64,000 nucleotides of DNA from Lachnospiraceae bacterium (GCA_902363835.1 CABJBM010000017.1:62001-126000); one strand, 5' to 3'; shown: positions 24,419-32,794, counted from the stretch's first letter. Numbers and translations are program-made. The notes: generated from the sequence alone by a model not told the origin.

Positions 24419-25264
24419 TCACGCCTTGGCATAGGGCGGATCAATTGTCAGGAAGTTATGCACCAGGGCAGCAAACTCTTCTGTGCGCTCAATCTGCGTC
24501 CAGTGGCCGCATTTTCCGAACACATGAAGCTGGGCATTTTCCAGATACTCAATCAGTTTCATAGAGGTTTTAAGCGGAATCACCCTGTCTTCACGCCCAT
24601 GGACAATCAGAGTTTGATGGCGCACTTCACGCAGGTAAATTTCATATTTTGCCATGGCTTCCACACTGTTTTGCCGCGGGGCTGGAAACATGGAAGAAAA
24701 ACTTTCCTGAAAGCCCGGTTGTATGCTGCCTTCATAGCGTGCCTGGGCCAGCTCAGGCGGCATCATTTGTCTGTTATAGGCAAACAGGCCGATAAGCTCC
24801 TGCATATGTTCCAGCGACGGCTGATAGCCCCATACACGGTCCAATCCGTAGCTTAGGGGGAAGGTAACGCCCATGCTGCCCATTAAAACCAGCTTGCGGA
24901 CACGCTGGGGATGGGTAATGGCAACAGCAAGCGCCAGTGCGCCGCCAAATGAATTTCCAACTAAATCTGTTTTTTCAATGTGGAGCGCATCCATAAAATC
25001 AATGGTTTGTTTTATCCACACATCCATGCCATAGTGAATCCCCTCCGGGCGGTCTGTGTAGCCAAAACCAACCATATCTGGCGCCAGTACACGGTGATGA
25101 GGAGATAAAAGGGGAAATACCTTGTTCCAGTTTGCCCAGGCGGATACGCCAGGGCCTGAGCCGTGAAGCATTACCAGTGGGAAACCGCTTCCTACATCGT
25201 GATAGTTGGTGTTAAAATTACCTGTGGGGATTGATTTGGAAATTTCGGGCTTTTTTTCTGACAT
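24419..25264 (-). CDS. dmpD: Meta-cleavage product hydrolase (alpha/beta hydrolase)
   Basis: Hydrolyses the yellow ring-fission product (2-hydroxymuconic semialdehyde or a 6-substituted analogue) to 2-hydroxypenta-2,4-dienoate and a small acid. The 281-residue protein carries the hallmark oxyanion segment HGSGPGVSAWANW of meta-cleavage hydrolases, nucleophile Ser105 in GNSFGG, Asp226 in GREDRVIP and His254 in CGHWTQ. The ATG at 25264 (MSEKKPEIS) follows AAGGAGTG; the longer frame starting in the regulator gene is not supported. First structural gene after the regulator. Confidence 0.92.
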   Translation of the reverse strand: MSEKKPEISKSIPTGNFNTNYHDVGSGFPLVMLHGSGPGVSAWANWNKVFPLLSPHHRVLAPDMVGFGYTDRPEGIHYGMDVWIKQTIDFMDALHIEKTDLVGNSFGGALALAVAITHPQRVRKLVLMGSMGVTFPLSYGLDRVWGYQPSLEHMQELIGLFAYNRQMMPPELAQARYEGSIQPGFQESFSSMFPAPRQNSVEAMAKYEIYLREVRHQTLIVHGREDRVIPLKTSMKLIEYLENAQLHVFGKCGHWTQIERTEEFAALVHNFLTIDPPYAKA

Positions 25265-25307
25265 TTTAATCACTCCTTCTAATACATCATATTGGTTGCT
25301 TAAGCTT

Positions 25308-26111
25308 TTACATTTTATTACCCATTGCGGCGGAGATGGAAGCGGCGGTCTCCTTGACAAGAGTGATAACTTGCGGAAGACGGTCTCCACTTAACTGATT
25401 GCACATAGCGGAAACACTGACGGCATATTTCACCTGGCCTTTGCCGTCAAAAACGGGAGCGGCAATGCAGCGCAGACCCTCCATGATTTCCTGGTCATCC
25501 ATGGCATAGCCCTGATCACGGACCTTTTCCAGTTCTTTTTCCAGCATGGGCAAAGAGGTGAGGGTATACGGCGTAAAAGAGCGCATACCATGCTGGCGGA
25601 TAATCTGTTTCACGCGGCTTGCCGGAAGATAAGCCAGCAGACATTTGCCCAGGCCGCTGCAATGCATTGGCAGGCGCCGGCCGATTTCAGAAACAATCCG
25701 GATTAAATGGGTGGAGTCAATCTTTTCCAGATAAAGGACTTCTCCGTTATCTTCAGTGGCCAGCTGAATCATTTCCCCCAACCGATTGTTTAGTTTTTGC
25801 ATGTAGGGTTTTGCTACGGCCCGTATGTCCCAACTGTGTCCAATTTGACTGCCCAGTTCAAAGAAACGGATACCTAACCGGTAACAGCCGGTTTCCTCTG
25901 ACTGATCCACAAAACGGTAATCCCTCAGTGTGGAAAGCAGGCCGTAAACAGTGCTTTTCGGCCAATTTATTCTGCTGGAGATTTCCGTAAGGGAAAGTTC
26001 TTCAGATGCACCGGCCAACAGTTCAATCAGTATCAGAGCGCGTTCAACAGATTGTACATGAGACGACTTTTTTTCAGACATTTTGTTCGATTCCATTTTG
26101 TTTGCTTCCAT
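25308..26111 (-). CDS. IclR-family regulator of the catechol operon
   Basis: A 267-residue regulator: N-terminal winged helix (ALILIELLAG, SLTEISSRINWPKSTVYGLLSTL) and a C-terminal effector domain (RRLPMHCSGLGKCLLAYLP and a GLRCIAAPVFD segment). IclR proteins often control aromatic catabolism and bind the pathway substrate or product. The ATG at 26111 has AGAGGA 5 bases upstream. It is the first gene of the operon, 43 bases before the hydrolase, so it is likely autoregulated together with the pathway. A sigma-A-like promoter and a palindrome lie just upstream. Confidence 0.92.
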   Translation of the reverse strand: MEANKMESNKMSEKKSSHVQSVERALILIELLAGASEELSLTEISSRINWPKSTVYGLLSTLRDYRFVDQSEETGCYRLGIRFFELGSQIGHSWDIRAVAKPYMQKLNNRLGEMIQLATEDNGEVLYLEKIDSTHLIRIVSEIGRRLPMHCSGLGKCLLAYLPASRVKQIIRQHGMRSFTPYTLTSLPMLEKELEKVRDQGYAMDDQEIMEGLRCIAAPVFDGKGQVKYAVSVSAMCNQLSGDRLPQVITLVKETAASISAAMGNKM

Positions 26112-26148
26112 CTTGTTCCTCTTTTGGTTTGTAATCTTTATATAAAAA

Positions 26149-26177
26149 ATAATACCATGCAAAGAAAAAAAATTCAA
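26149..26177 (-). promoter_or_regulatory. Sigma-A-like promoter of the catechol operon
   Basis: On the minus strand TTGAAT (26172-26177) and TATTAT (26149-26154) are separated by exactly 17 bases, placing the transcript start about 30 bases before the regulator ATG. Confidence 0.55.
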
Positions 26178-26197
26178 CGCAATCGTTCCCATATACA

Positions 26198-26209
26198 GAA
26201 TTATAATTC
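26198..26209. promoter_or_regulatory. Palindrome, candidate IclR operator
   Basis: A perfect 12-base palindrome, GAATTATAATTC, lies 20 bases upstream of the -35 element of the putative regulator promoter. Position and symmetry suit an IclR dimer; the binding is not shown. Confidence 0.35.
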
Positions 26210-26356
26210 CCAAATACCGCAAAATGTTCTGAGGTTTTAACATGCATCTCTTTATGCCGGTGATTCATAGGTTAAAGGGGAAATCTCTTATGGTGTGTCA
26301 AAGGAAATAAGGTGTTGCAGTTTACTTTTATTACGAAATTCATCAGTAATCTGCAC

Positions 26357-26388
26357 AAAAAAAAGCAGCGCCTGAACATGCGGCAGCT
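26357..26388 (-). terminator. Terminator of the glycosyltransferase/mini-collagen unit
   Basis: On the minus strand AGC-GCC (one bulged base) pairs with GGCGCT and is followed by a run of eight T residues starting two bases later. The stem is short, but it lies between the mini-collagen gene and the regulator, where a terminator is expected. Confidence 0.45.
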
Positions 26389-26536
26389 ACTGGAAATTGG
26401 CTTTCAACAACCTTTGGGAATCACAAGAATACAGATAAATGAATAAGGAAGATTTTGATTGAACATACAGGATAAATCACTCAATGCTTATGGAAACGTG
26501 ATTTAACAAAACCGCATTTTTACAGCGATTTTTTCC

Positions 26537-26740
26537 TCACATAAAAACTCCCGTGGCACCCTGGGAGCCAATTAAGCCGGCTGAGCCTTGACAGCCTCCC
26601 GGCTCAATTGGCCCAGCCGGTCCCTGGGGACCGGTTGGGCCTGTAGGACCGGAACAGAGGACCCGTTTACATCTGCGAACATGATCTGAAGATTCCTTTT
26701 TTAAACTCCCTAAAGAAATATTGATAATGTCGGCAATCAT
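26537..26740 (-). CDS. Small collagen-like protein
   Basis: A 67-residue frame: ~30 non-repetitive residues (MIADIINISLGSLKKESSD) then about eleven collagen-like triplets ([14 protein letters not shown], later GSQGATG) interrupted by EPGGCQ. It starts 11 bases after the end of the preceding glycosyltransferase with a weak AAGG site. It may be a short structural partner of the spore-surface collagen or the cut-down 5' part of a longer gene; the interrupted triplets suggest decay. Its place downstream of two glycosyltransferases links it to the collagen theme of this region. Confidence 0.5.
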   Translation of the reverse strand: MIADIINISLGSLKKESSDHVRRCKRVLCSGPTGPTGPQGPAGPIEPGGCQGSAGLIGSQGATGVFM

Positions 26741-26751
26741 ACGTTCCGGCC

Positions 26752-27870
26752 TTAAGGATTATCTGACTTTAGCACGGCAGCAACAATATTATAATTGTTT
26801 TTCAGCCGTTCATTATCGGGAGCATATTCAAGAGCACTCTTTGCATGTTCCAGGGATTCCTTCCTCAGCCCCAGCCAAAAAGCAGCTATGGAGCAATAAT
26901 CATCCGGAGTATAGTCCCAGGAATACCCCATATTGACAAATGTTTTTGATTTGTTTTTTATCTTCAAAGCTTCTTTTGTCAAAAAGTATGCCATTGCCCA
27001 GTCTTGTAAATCGTAGCACATTCTGGAAAATTCCACATAGGGATCACGCATATCCGGAACTTCTGCAATGGCTTTATAATACCAGGCATATGCCCCTTTT
27101 AAATCTCCTATTTTATAACAGGATTTGGCGATCCAGCGCATTGCGGCACCTCTCTCATCATTCCATACGGCAGCCGGCAAAGCAAGATATTCCTTAAGTG
27201 TCTCAATACTTTTCCTCCACTGGCTCTTATACATATATTCTCTGCCAAGATAATACCGCATCCTTTCATCTTCCGGGGCCTCTGCTACAGCAAGTTCCAG
27301 AAGGGGAAGATAAGAACCACGGGACTTTTCACGGTCAGGATAATGGTTGAGTACCATGCCTTCGATATATATGGTTTCAAGGGGCAATTTCCCTGTGTAT
27401 TGGAGAAATTCATGAACAGGGCATTTCCAGGAAAATCCCTCACGGCTATGCACCTTAAAATAATAAAATTGAATATCAGGAGTTCCATCTTCCTTAAGGC
27501 TCCAGTTATAAAGGTATCTTCCCATTTTTGCAGTTGGTATGGGTTTGGCCTGCTTATGGTTAAGCCATGTTTCTTCCAGCCTGTTACGCCACCCTGGCTC
27601 AAATAATTCATCCAGATCCGTACAGACGCAGATGTCTACATCCCCGGGAACATGATCCAGCGAAATATTCCGTGCCACATCAAACCGCCACGGCTTTACT
27701 ATGTCCACGTACACAACTGCTCCACGTTCTCTCAGCTTTTCAACGGTTCCATCCTCAGAACCTGTATCCGTAACAACAATCAAATCAGCCTCACTCATGG
27801 AGTCCATCCACTTATCTACAAATTGAACCTCATTTTTGCAGATGGCATAAACACAAATTTTTAATTTCAT
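26752..27870 (-). CDS. GT2 glycosyltransferase with TPR tail (paralogue 1)
   Basis: A 372-residue protein: GT2 domain (KICVYAICKNEVQFVDKWMD, VVTDTGSEDGTVEKLRERGA, then CTDLDELFEPGW with a DxD-like acidic pair) over ~210 residues, followed by TPR-like helices (YYLGREYMYKSQWRKSIETL, WYYKAIAEVPDMRDPYVEFS). It overlaps its paralogue by four bases (ATGA), so the two are translationally coupled. Such GT2-TPR proteins are often found beside exosporium collagen genes; acting on the giant or mini collagen-like protein is inference from position. Confidence 0.85.
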   Translation of the reverse strand: MKLKICVYAICKNEVQFVDKWMDSMSEADLIVVTDTGSEDGTVEKLRERGAVVYVDIVKPWRFDVARNISLDHVPGDVDICVCTDLDELFEPGWRNRLEETWLNHKQAKPIPTAKMGRYLYNWSLKEDGTPDIQFYYFKVHSREGFSWKCPVHEFLQYTGKLPLETIYIEGMVLNHYPDREKSRGSYLPLLELAVAEAPEDERMRYYLGREYMYKSQWRKSIETLKEYLALPAAVWNDERGAAMRWIAKSCYKIGDLKGAYAWYYKAIAEVPDMRDPYVEFSRMCYDLQDWAMAYFLTKEALKIKNKSKTFVNMGYSWDYTPDDYCSIAAFWLGLRKESLEHAKSALEYAPDNERLKNNYNIVAAVLKSDNP

Positions 27871-28985
27871 GAGGAACCCTCCGCTTTTTCCTGTTTTTTA
27901 ATCCGGTCCTCAACCAGAAAGAGATTATTTTGCAGCCTCTTGTTATCAGGGGCCATGCTCAGGGCCTTCCTGGCATAATCCCTGGCCGTTTCATACATAC
28001 CCATATTATAAGCACTGATGGAAGCGTAATCATATAAGGCATATCCCCAGCTCTCCGGTTCCACCAGATAACTCCCTGTATTTTCCGCGATGGCTAACCC
28101 CTTTTCAGCCATAGCATAGGACAGGGGCCAGTTCTTTTCCTTATAACCCAGTTTTACCAGCGCAAGATATGGTTCCCGTACATCCGGGCATTCTCCCAGA
28201 GCCCTAAAGAGCCATGACCTGGCCTCTTTTAAATTCCCTTTTTCTTCATAGCATTGAGCAATAAAGCGCATGGATGCGCTGCGCTCCTCATTCCATTTAG
28301 CTGTTGAAAGAGAAAGATGTCTTTTTAACGTTTCAATTCCCTTGTCATAATTTTTGTAAAACACATACTCTCGTCCAAGCCAGAACGTAGCTCTGTCATC
28401 AAGGGGATTCTCCTGAACTGATAATTCCAAAAGGGGAAGGTATTGGCTTCTTGGTTTTGATAAATCAGGATAATGATTGAGGACCAGTCCTTTGATCCAG
28501 GTGATACTTTCAAAATTGGGTCCGTTGTATTCCAGAATCTCATGAACCGGATGTTTCCAGTGATAGCCATGGCGGCTGTGGATTTTTTCCATGGGATACT
28601 GTTTTCTTGGTGTGCCGTCAGGATTACAGGCAAATGTAAATAAGTACCGCGCACGGGTCTGTTCCGGTCTCCACTGGTCTTCCAGCTTTTGCCGCCATCC
28701 AGTCTCAAAGACCTCGTCTAAGTCGTTTGAAACACAAATATCCGCATCCTCGGGGACATGATTTAATGCCACATTGCGGGCCGTATCAAACCTCCACGGC
28801 GATATGGTCTCTTCATAAACGATGGCGCCTCTTTCCCGAAGCCTTTCAACCGTGTGATCCGTTGAGCCTGTATCTGTTACAATGACGGCATCGGCTTCGG
28901 ATACGGCATCCATCCAGCGGTCTACAAACTGCTCTTCATTTTTACTGATTGCATATACGCAAATTTTATATTGGTTCACTTCCAC
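27867..28985 (-). CDS. GT2 glycosyltransferase with TPR tail (paralogue 2)
   Basis: The same architecture and length (372 residues) as the downstream gene: KICVYAISKNEEQFVDRWMD, VVTDTGSTDHTVERLRERGA, SNDLDEVFETGW and TPR-like helices such as FWLGREYVFYKNYDKGIETL. The pair clearly arose by duplication and has since diverged. AAAGGAG precedes two possible GTG starts, at 28985 and six bases further in; the second has better spacing. First gene of the unit, 47 bases below a sigma-K-like promoter, suggesting late sporulation expression in the mother cell, where spore-surface proteins are glycosylated. Confidence 0.85.
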   Translation of the reverse strand: MEVNQYKICVYAISKNEEQFVDRWMDAVSEADAVIVTDTGSTDHTVERLRERGAIVYEETISPWRFDTARNVALNHVPEDADICVSNDLDEVFETGWRQKLEDQWRPEQTRARYLFTFACNPDGTPRKQYPMEKIHSRHGYHWKHPVHEILEYNGPNFESITWIKGLVLNHYPDLSKPRSQYLPLLELSVQENPLDDRATFWLGREYVFYKNYDKGIETLKRHLSLSTAKWNEERSASMRFIAQCYEEKGNLKEARSWLFRALGECPDVREPYLALVKLGYKEKNWPLSYAMAEKGLAIAENTGSYLVEPESWGYALYDYASISAYNMGMYETARDYARKALSMAPDNKRLQNNLFLVEDRIKKQEKAEGSS

Positions 28986-29031
28986 CGACTCCTTTAAGCA
29001 TTCTTATTGGCCTTATTTTACTCTACTGATT

Positions 29032-29061
29032 CAATATATGCATCTTGCAGCTTATCTTGTG
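29032..29061 (-). promoter_or_regulatory. Sigma-K-like promoter of the glycosyltransferase pair
   Basis: On the minus strand CACA (29058-29061) is followed after 17 bases by CATATATTG (29032-29040), close to the sigma-K consensus mACm, 16-17 bases, CATANNNTA. The last base differs. It would start transcription about 40 bases before the first glycosyltransferase. Confidence 0.4.
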
Positions 29062-29251
29062 AAGAAACAACTTTCATTCTAAAACCAAAAGAAGGCTCAT
29101 AAATACTGATTGCCGGGGAGAATTCCTAATCTTAGTATAACGGCACATATATCTTTCATTTTTGGCCGTGGTTTCCATACATTCTGGGAAACCCATGACT
29201 TTGTCAACACCTGGAACTTGGCCTGGAGCTGTATAAGACTTGTATAAGCCT

Positions 29252-29518
29252 TTATTTATCTTCCAGCAAAATTAAGCAAAAAACAACATACCCATTGTCA
29301 GGACAGGCTAAATTCCTTTTGGATTTCGGGTTATCTTCAAAATGGAACCTGGCCCCATTATGTAAAGCAACTTGAATAGGGAACAAAGCCATATATGCTC
29401 TCCCGCAGAAAGGAGCCGTAGGCGTATTCATTCCCTCACAATGGAATACATCTCCGACCTTATACCCGCACGAACAGTAACCGGAAACTTTTTCAACCAT
29501 ATATTCAAAGCGTTTCAT
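29252..29518 (-). CDS. TIGR04076-family protein
   Basis: An 88-residue protein with the family pattern VSGYCSCGYKVGDVFHCEG near the start, a central CGRAYMALFP and a terminal CPDNGYVVFCLILL. Four or more conserved cysteines suggest a metal or redox role, but the family has no assigned function. Its start overlaps the end of the preceding ABM-like gene by 14 bases, so they are co-translated. Confidence 0.8.
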   Translation of the reverse strand: MKRFEYMVEKVSGYCSCGYKVGDVFHCEGMNTPTAPFCGRAYMALFPIQVALHNGARFHFEDNPKSKRNLACPDNGYVVFCLILLEDK

Positions 29519-29831
29519 AATTCTGTTTCCATAATTTTATCTGTGGTGCTATTGTCATTTTTACGCTTTCAGGATCGAGAGACTTGACAAAAGCTTCTGC
29601 GGCTCTGTCTTTGAACATCTTTTCAGAAGCAATCTTTAATTGCTCCAGTGATTCCCAATGCTGAATCATTATCCATAGATTGTTTTCTTCATCATAGAGC
29701 AATTCCGTATCAATGAACCCCGGCTGCTTAGAGTGAAAATTCTTTTCCAGGCCATCTGCAATGAAAATGAATTCTTTCTTTGTGATACCATCTGCTGATT
29801 TAAGGATTACCAGTTCTGTTGTAATGCACAT
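29505..29831 (-). CDS. Antibiotic-biosynthesis-monooxygenase-like (ABM fold) protein
   Basis: A 108-residue protein whose layout (beta strand CITTELVILK, helix, GFIDTELLYDEENNLWIMIQHWESLEQL) fits the dimeric alpha/beta-barrel ABM fold. The ATG at 29831 has AGGAGG 7 bases upstream; the longer frame lacks any site. ABM proteins range from quinol monooxygenases to stress proteins of unknown role, so no reaction is assigned. It lies between a truncated AraC-type regulator and a TIGR04076 gene. Confidence 0.65.
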   Translation of the reverse strand: MCITTELVILKSADGITKKEFIFIADGLEKNFHSKQPGFIDTELLYDEENNLWIMIQHWESLEQLKIASEKMFKDRAAEAFVKSLDPESVKMTIAPQIKLWKQNYETL

Positions 29832-29899
29832 AAAAATACCTCCTGTTTTTTTACAAGTATAGTAGAAAAAAAGCAGGGGGTATTGAACAAAAGGGACAC

Positions 29900-30370
29900 T
29901 CAACGATAATTATATTTTGTATTTTCTTTTACTGTGATTTTTTCCTGCTGAAAAGTACAGGGGGATGATCCCGAAAATTTACGAAATTCTCTTATGAAAT
30001 GTGCCTGATCTGCAAAGTCATTATCATATGCTATCCCGGATAATTGCTGTGACCTTTGGTAAACCAGTTGATTTCCGGCCCTTTGAAAACGTCTTATAGA
30101 TTGCAGGATTTTTGGTGCGTACCCTGTAAAATAAAGAACATTACGCATAAGGGTTTTTGTGCTTATCCCGTGCTCCAAACAAAATGATTGTATAGTGGAA
30201 TCATTGTCCATTTCTAAAAATTCCCGTATTAGATTCGCCTTTTTTTCGTAATCATCTGTTATTTGAAATTCCAGATACAGGGCCTTTTCGATACTTTCTA
30301 TTATATCTTCCATAGCAGTCTGATTGGAAACTGCAAGCTCCAGTTTCTTTGCCAAAGGGATTGCAGACAA
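29900..30370 (-). pseudogene. AraC-type regulator remnant, N-terminal half missing
   Basis: The 156-residue frame holds only the C-terminal AraC DNA-binding half: DSTIQSFCLEHGISTKTLMR then GIAYDNDFADQAHFIREFRKFSG. It begins at a TTG with no ribosome site and is closed in frame just upstream by TAA and TAG, where full-length relatives continue for another ~100 residues of sensor domain. A neighbouring frame (about 30380-30440) has residues that could be the lost part, suggesting deletion plus frameshift. A functional short regulator is possible but less likely. Confidence 0.55.
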
Positions 30371-30436
30371 ACACTATTCTTATGGAGTAAAATCCGCAGA
30401 ATTCCCCTAATCTGATGCAGCGGCATAAATCGGAAT

Positions 30437-31033
30437 CTACACACCGCTTTCAATGAAGTGAACCTTTGAATTATTCCAGTATTTTTTATAAATCCGTTCA
30501 TTCTCTCCATCAAAGTTCAGCTGATACATTCGGAATGTAACCAGTATATCTTTAGGCTGCCATTGTTCTTCGTAAGAATATTGATAACTCATGCCCAATT
30601 GTTTCATCACCTGGCCGCTGCGGGGATTTTTAACATCATGGGTGGCGGTAATATAAAGGAAACCGTCGTTTTTCAGCTGTTCAACAACAGCTTTGCCTGC
30701 CTCTCTTGTAATCCCTTTGTGCCAAAACTCTTTACGCAGTCCATATCCCAAGTCATGGCTGTCCTCCATACTTACATGAACATATCCAATGGGTACATTA
30801 TCACTTTTTAAACAAACAGCATATTTATATCCGCTTGGATTCCTGTATGATTCAAGATATTTTTTCTCAAAAAATAGTTTTGCTTCCTCTAATGATTTCA
30901 AAGGAAACCAGGGCAAATAGGTATTTACATCTTCATCTTTGTAAATAGCAAACATGGCTTCCATATCATCTTTATTAAATCTTCTTAATATCAGTCGCTC
31001 CGTTTCCAGCGCAGGCGTATTTGTTAATTCCAT
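30437..31033 (-). CDS. GNAT acetyltransferase, RimJ/RimL type
   Basis: A 198-residue N-acetyltransferase: ETERLILRRFNKDDMEAMF at the start, KYAVCLKSDNVPIGYVHV, and the acetyl-CoA loop around GLRKEFWHKGITREA. The ATG at 31033 (MELTNT) follows GAGGGAG. The RimJ/RimL branch acetylates ribosomal-protein N-termini or small amines; the substrate here is unknown. No clear link to its neighbours. Confidence 0.85.
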   Translation of the reverse strand: MELTNTPALETERLILRRFNKDDMEAMFAIYKDEDVNTYLPWFPLKSLEEAKLFFEKKYLESYRNPSGYKYAVCLKSDNVPIGYVHVSMEDSHDLGYGLRKEFWHKGITREAGKAVVEQLKNDGFLYITATHDVKNPRSGQVMKQLGMSYQYSYEEQWQPKDILVTFRMYQLNFDGENERIYKKYWNNSKVHFIESGV

Positions 31034-31301
31034 ATCTTTATCTCCCTCTTCAACTTCTGATCTGGTCATCTGGATCATTTAGCGGGACCAGTTTCCCATT
31101 CCATCTCATTACAGATTACAGAAGCAATTCCTTGATTATCATAATCCTTATGGATAAACAAGCTTTATATGTTCACAACCCCCGATTCATTTCATTATTA
31201 CAAAAATAAAGTTAAAAATAGAGAGCTGAATATTTATAACCAATCTGTAATTCTGTACCTGAAAAATCAACTTCCTGATTTCATTTCTCTAACAAATGAA
31301 T

Positions 31302-32168
31302 TTAATCCCGCTGCGTACACATCATTTCTTCCACTGCCTGTTTCCAATATTTTTCCGGAACATTTGGCCATATACAATTTCCGGTTTCATCATCACACAA
31401 TGACATTGCTCTTTTCAGCACCGTGCTGTGCGGTATATTGCCGTTACGCAACAAATTTTCAGTGACCATACACCAATATGGCGCATGGTTATGAAGTCCT
31501 GATGCACGTATCTCTTCTATTACCCTTTCCACATCATATTCCAGGCTGACAAATTCCTCTTTCCATTGATTGTCCATTTCATGTAATATCAAAAACTGTG
31601 ATTTTCTGTTACTGTTCATAGGGAGTCCAACTGCTCCTGCATTTAATACCATTTTCCCTTTATTCTCAATTTTACCTTGAATATGTGTATGGCCGCATAA
31701 TATAACAGAAGAATCCAGCCCTTCCATAATGTCAAATGTTTTATCGTTGGTTGGAAACAGATTTTCATTTGTTTTGTAAGGGGAACCGTGGCATATTGTT
31801 ATCTGAGGCATGTTTCCCAGGGTAATATTCTGAGATATTGGAAGCCCTTTAAAAAAATCAAGGTCTTTTTGAGACAAATGCTTATATGCATACAGCAAAC
31901 AACCGGTTGTAGAATCATTATCCAGCCATAGGAACCGGTTATTTTGATAATCTATCCAATAATCTTCTTTGTTGCCCTTGATAAAATAACATTCATAATC
32001 AGCGGACAGTGCATAAATTCTTTCCATGGTCTTTTCCGGGTAAGCCATCTCACCGATATAATCACCTAAAAAAATAAATGTTCTTATATTTTTTGATAAT
32101 GCGTAATTAATGCATGTTTCCAGTGCGATATAGTTGCTGTGAATATCTGATAAAACTGCTACAGCCAT
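31302..32168 (-). CDS. Metallophosphoesterase, YfcE/Icc-like
   Basis: A 288-residue calcineurin-like phosphoesterase with all metal motifs: SDIHSN, FLGDYIGEM, IKGNKEDY, CHGSPY and CGHTHIQGK, the last followed by LNAGAVGLP. These bind two divalent ions to hydrolyse phosphoesters. It ends with a ~70-residue extension rich in charged and aromatic residues. RBS AGGTGG upstream. Substrate not predictable. Confidence 0.88.
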   Translation of the reverse strand: MAVAVLSDIHSNYIALETCINYALSKNIRTFIFLGDYIGEMAYPEKTMERIYALSADYECYFIKGNKEDYWIDYQNNRFLWLDNDSTTGCLLYAYKHLSQKDLDFFKGLPISQNITLGNMPQITICHGSPYKTNENLFPTNDKTFDIMEGLDSSVILCGHTHIQGKIENKGKMVLNAGAVGLPMNSNRKSQFLILHEMDNQWKEEFVSLEYDVERVIEEIRASGLHNHAPYWCMVTENLLRNGNIPHSTVLKRAMSLCDDETGNCIWPNVPEKYWKQAVEEMMCTQRD

Positions 32169-32272
32169 TTTATGGTCACCACCTGTTCTTCTGTTCAGGA
32201 ATTGTATAAATGTTTCATTAACTTTTCAAGTTTACTAAGTCTTCCTGGTAAATTGACTTTTTTATTTAAAAG

Positions 32273-32794
32273 CTATAAATATTTACTGTACTCTCCAATT
32301 GGAAAAGGACACTCTAATCCCAATACTCTCGGCCATAAGCCTGTGTCATCAATAATAAAGCCCATGATCATTCCCATATGGCTATGTAAGTGCCTGAACT
32401 GCGCTAAAATCAAAGTGAATCTATTATATTCGCAATCCGGCGGAGTATCCAATAGCTGGTTATCCGTTAATGTTGAAAGATAGGCTTTTATTTTTCTATC
32501 AATATCAGCAAAATAACAATCTATTTCTTCCCTTGAAAGATATTTTCCTGGTCTTACCTCTAAGCTGTTCAAATCAATTTCATGTATATCAGGCTCTGCA
32601 TACCCTTTATCTTTTGGATTGATAAACCATAGATCCAGAGAATGAAGCATATGATAAATATGTTTCCAACACGGCATTTCACAATAGGCTTTATTCCATA
32701 ACTCATCCGGTACACAATCGATCACATTCTTCACTTCCCATAAAGCACGGCATGTCTGTTCTTTTATAATTTCAACTAATAAATTCTCTTCCAT
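32273..32794 (-). CDS. DinB-like protein
   Basis: A 173-residue mostly helical protein with the spaced histidines of DinB-like four-helix bundles (CWKHIYHMLHSLDLWF near residue 43 and FRHLHSHMGMIMGF near 132), which bind a divalent metal in characterised members. Start at 32794 (MEENLLVEI) with AAAGGTG upstream. DinB-family proteins include thiol-dependent transferases and damage-induced proteins; the role here is unknown. Confidence 0.7.
   Translation of the reverse strand: MEENLLVEIIKEQTCRALWEVKNVIDCVPDELWNKAYCEMPCWKHIYHMLHSLDLWFINPKDKGYAEPDIHEIDLNSLEVRPGKYLSREEIDCYFADIDRKIKAYLSTLTDNQLLDTPPDCEYNRFTLILAQFRHLHSHMGMIMGFIIDDTGLWPRVLGLECPFPIGEYSKYL

Noticed and set aside
29170..29193. Hairpin GGTTTCC/GGAAACC downstream of the sigma-K-like promoter region
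   Set aside because: No T-run on the minus strand and only seven base pairs; not enough to call a terminator.
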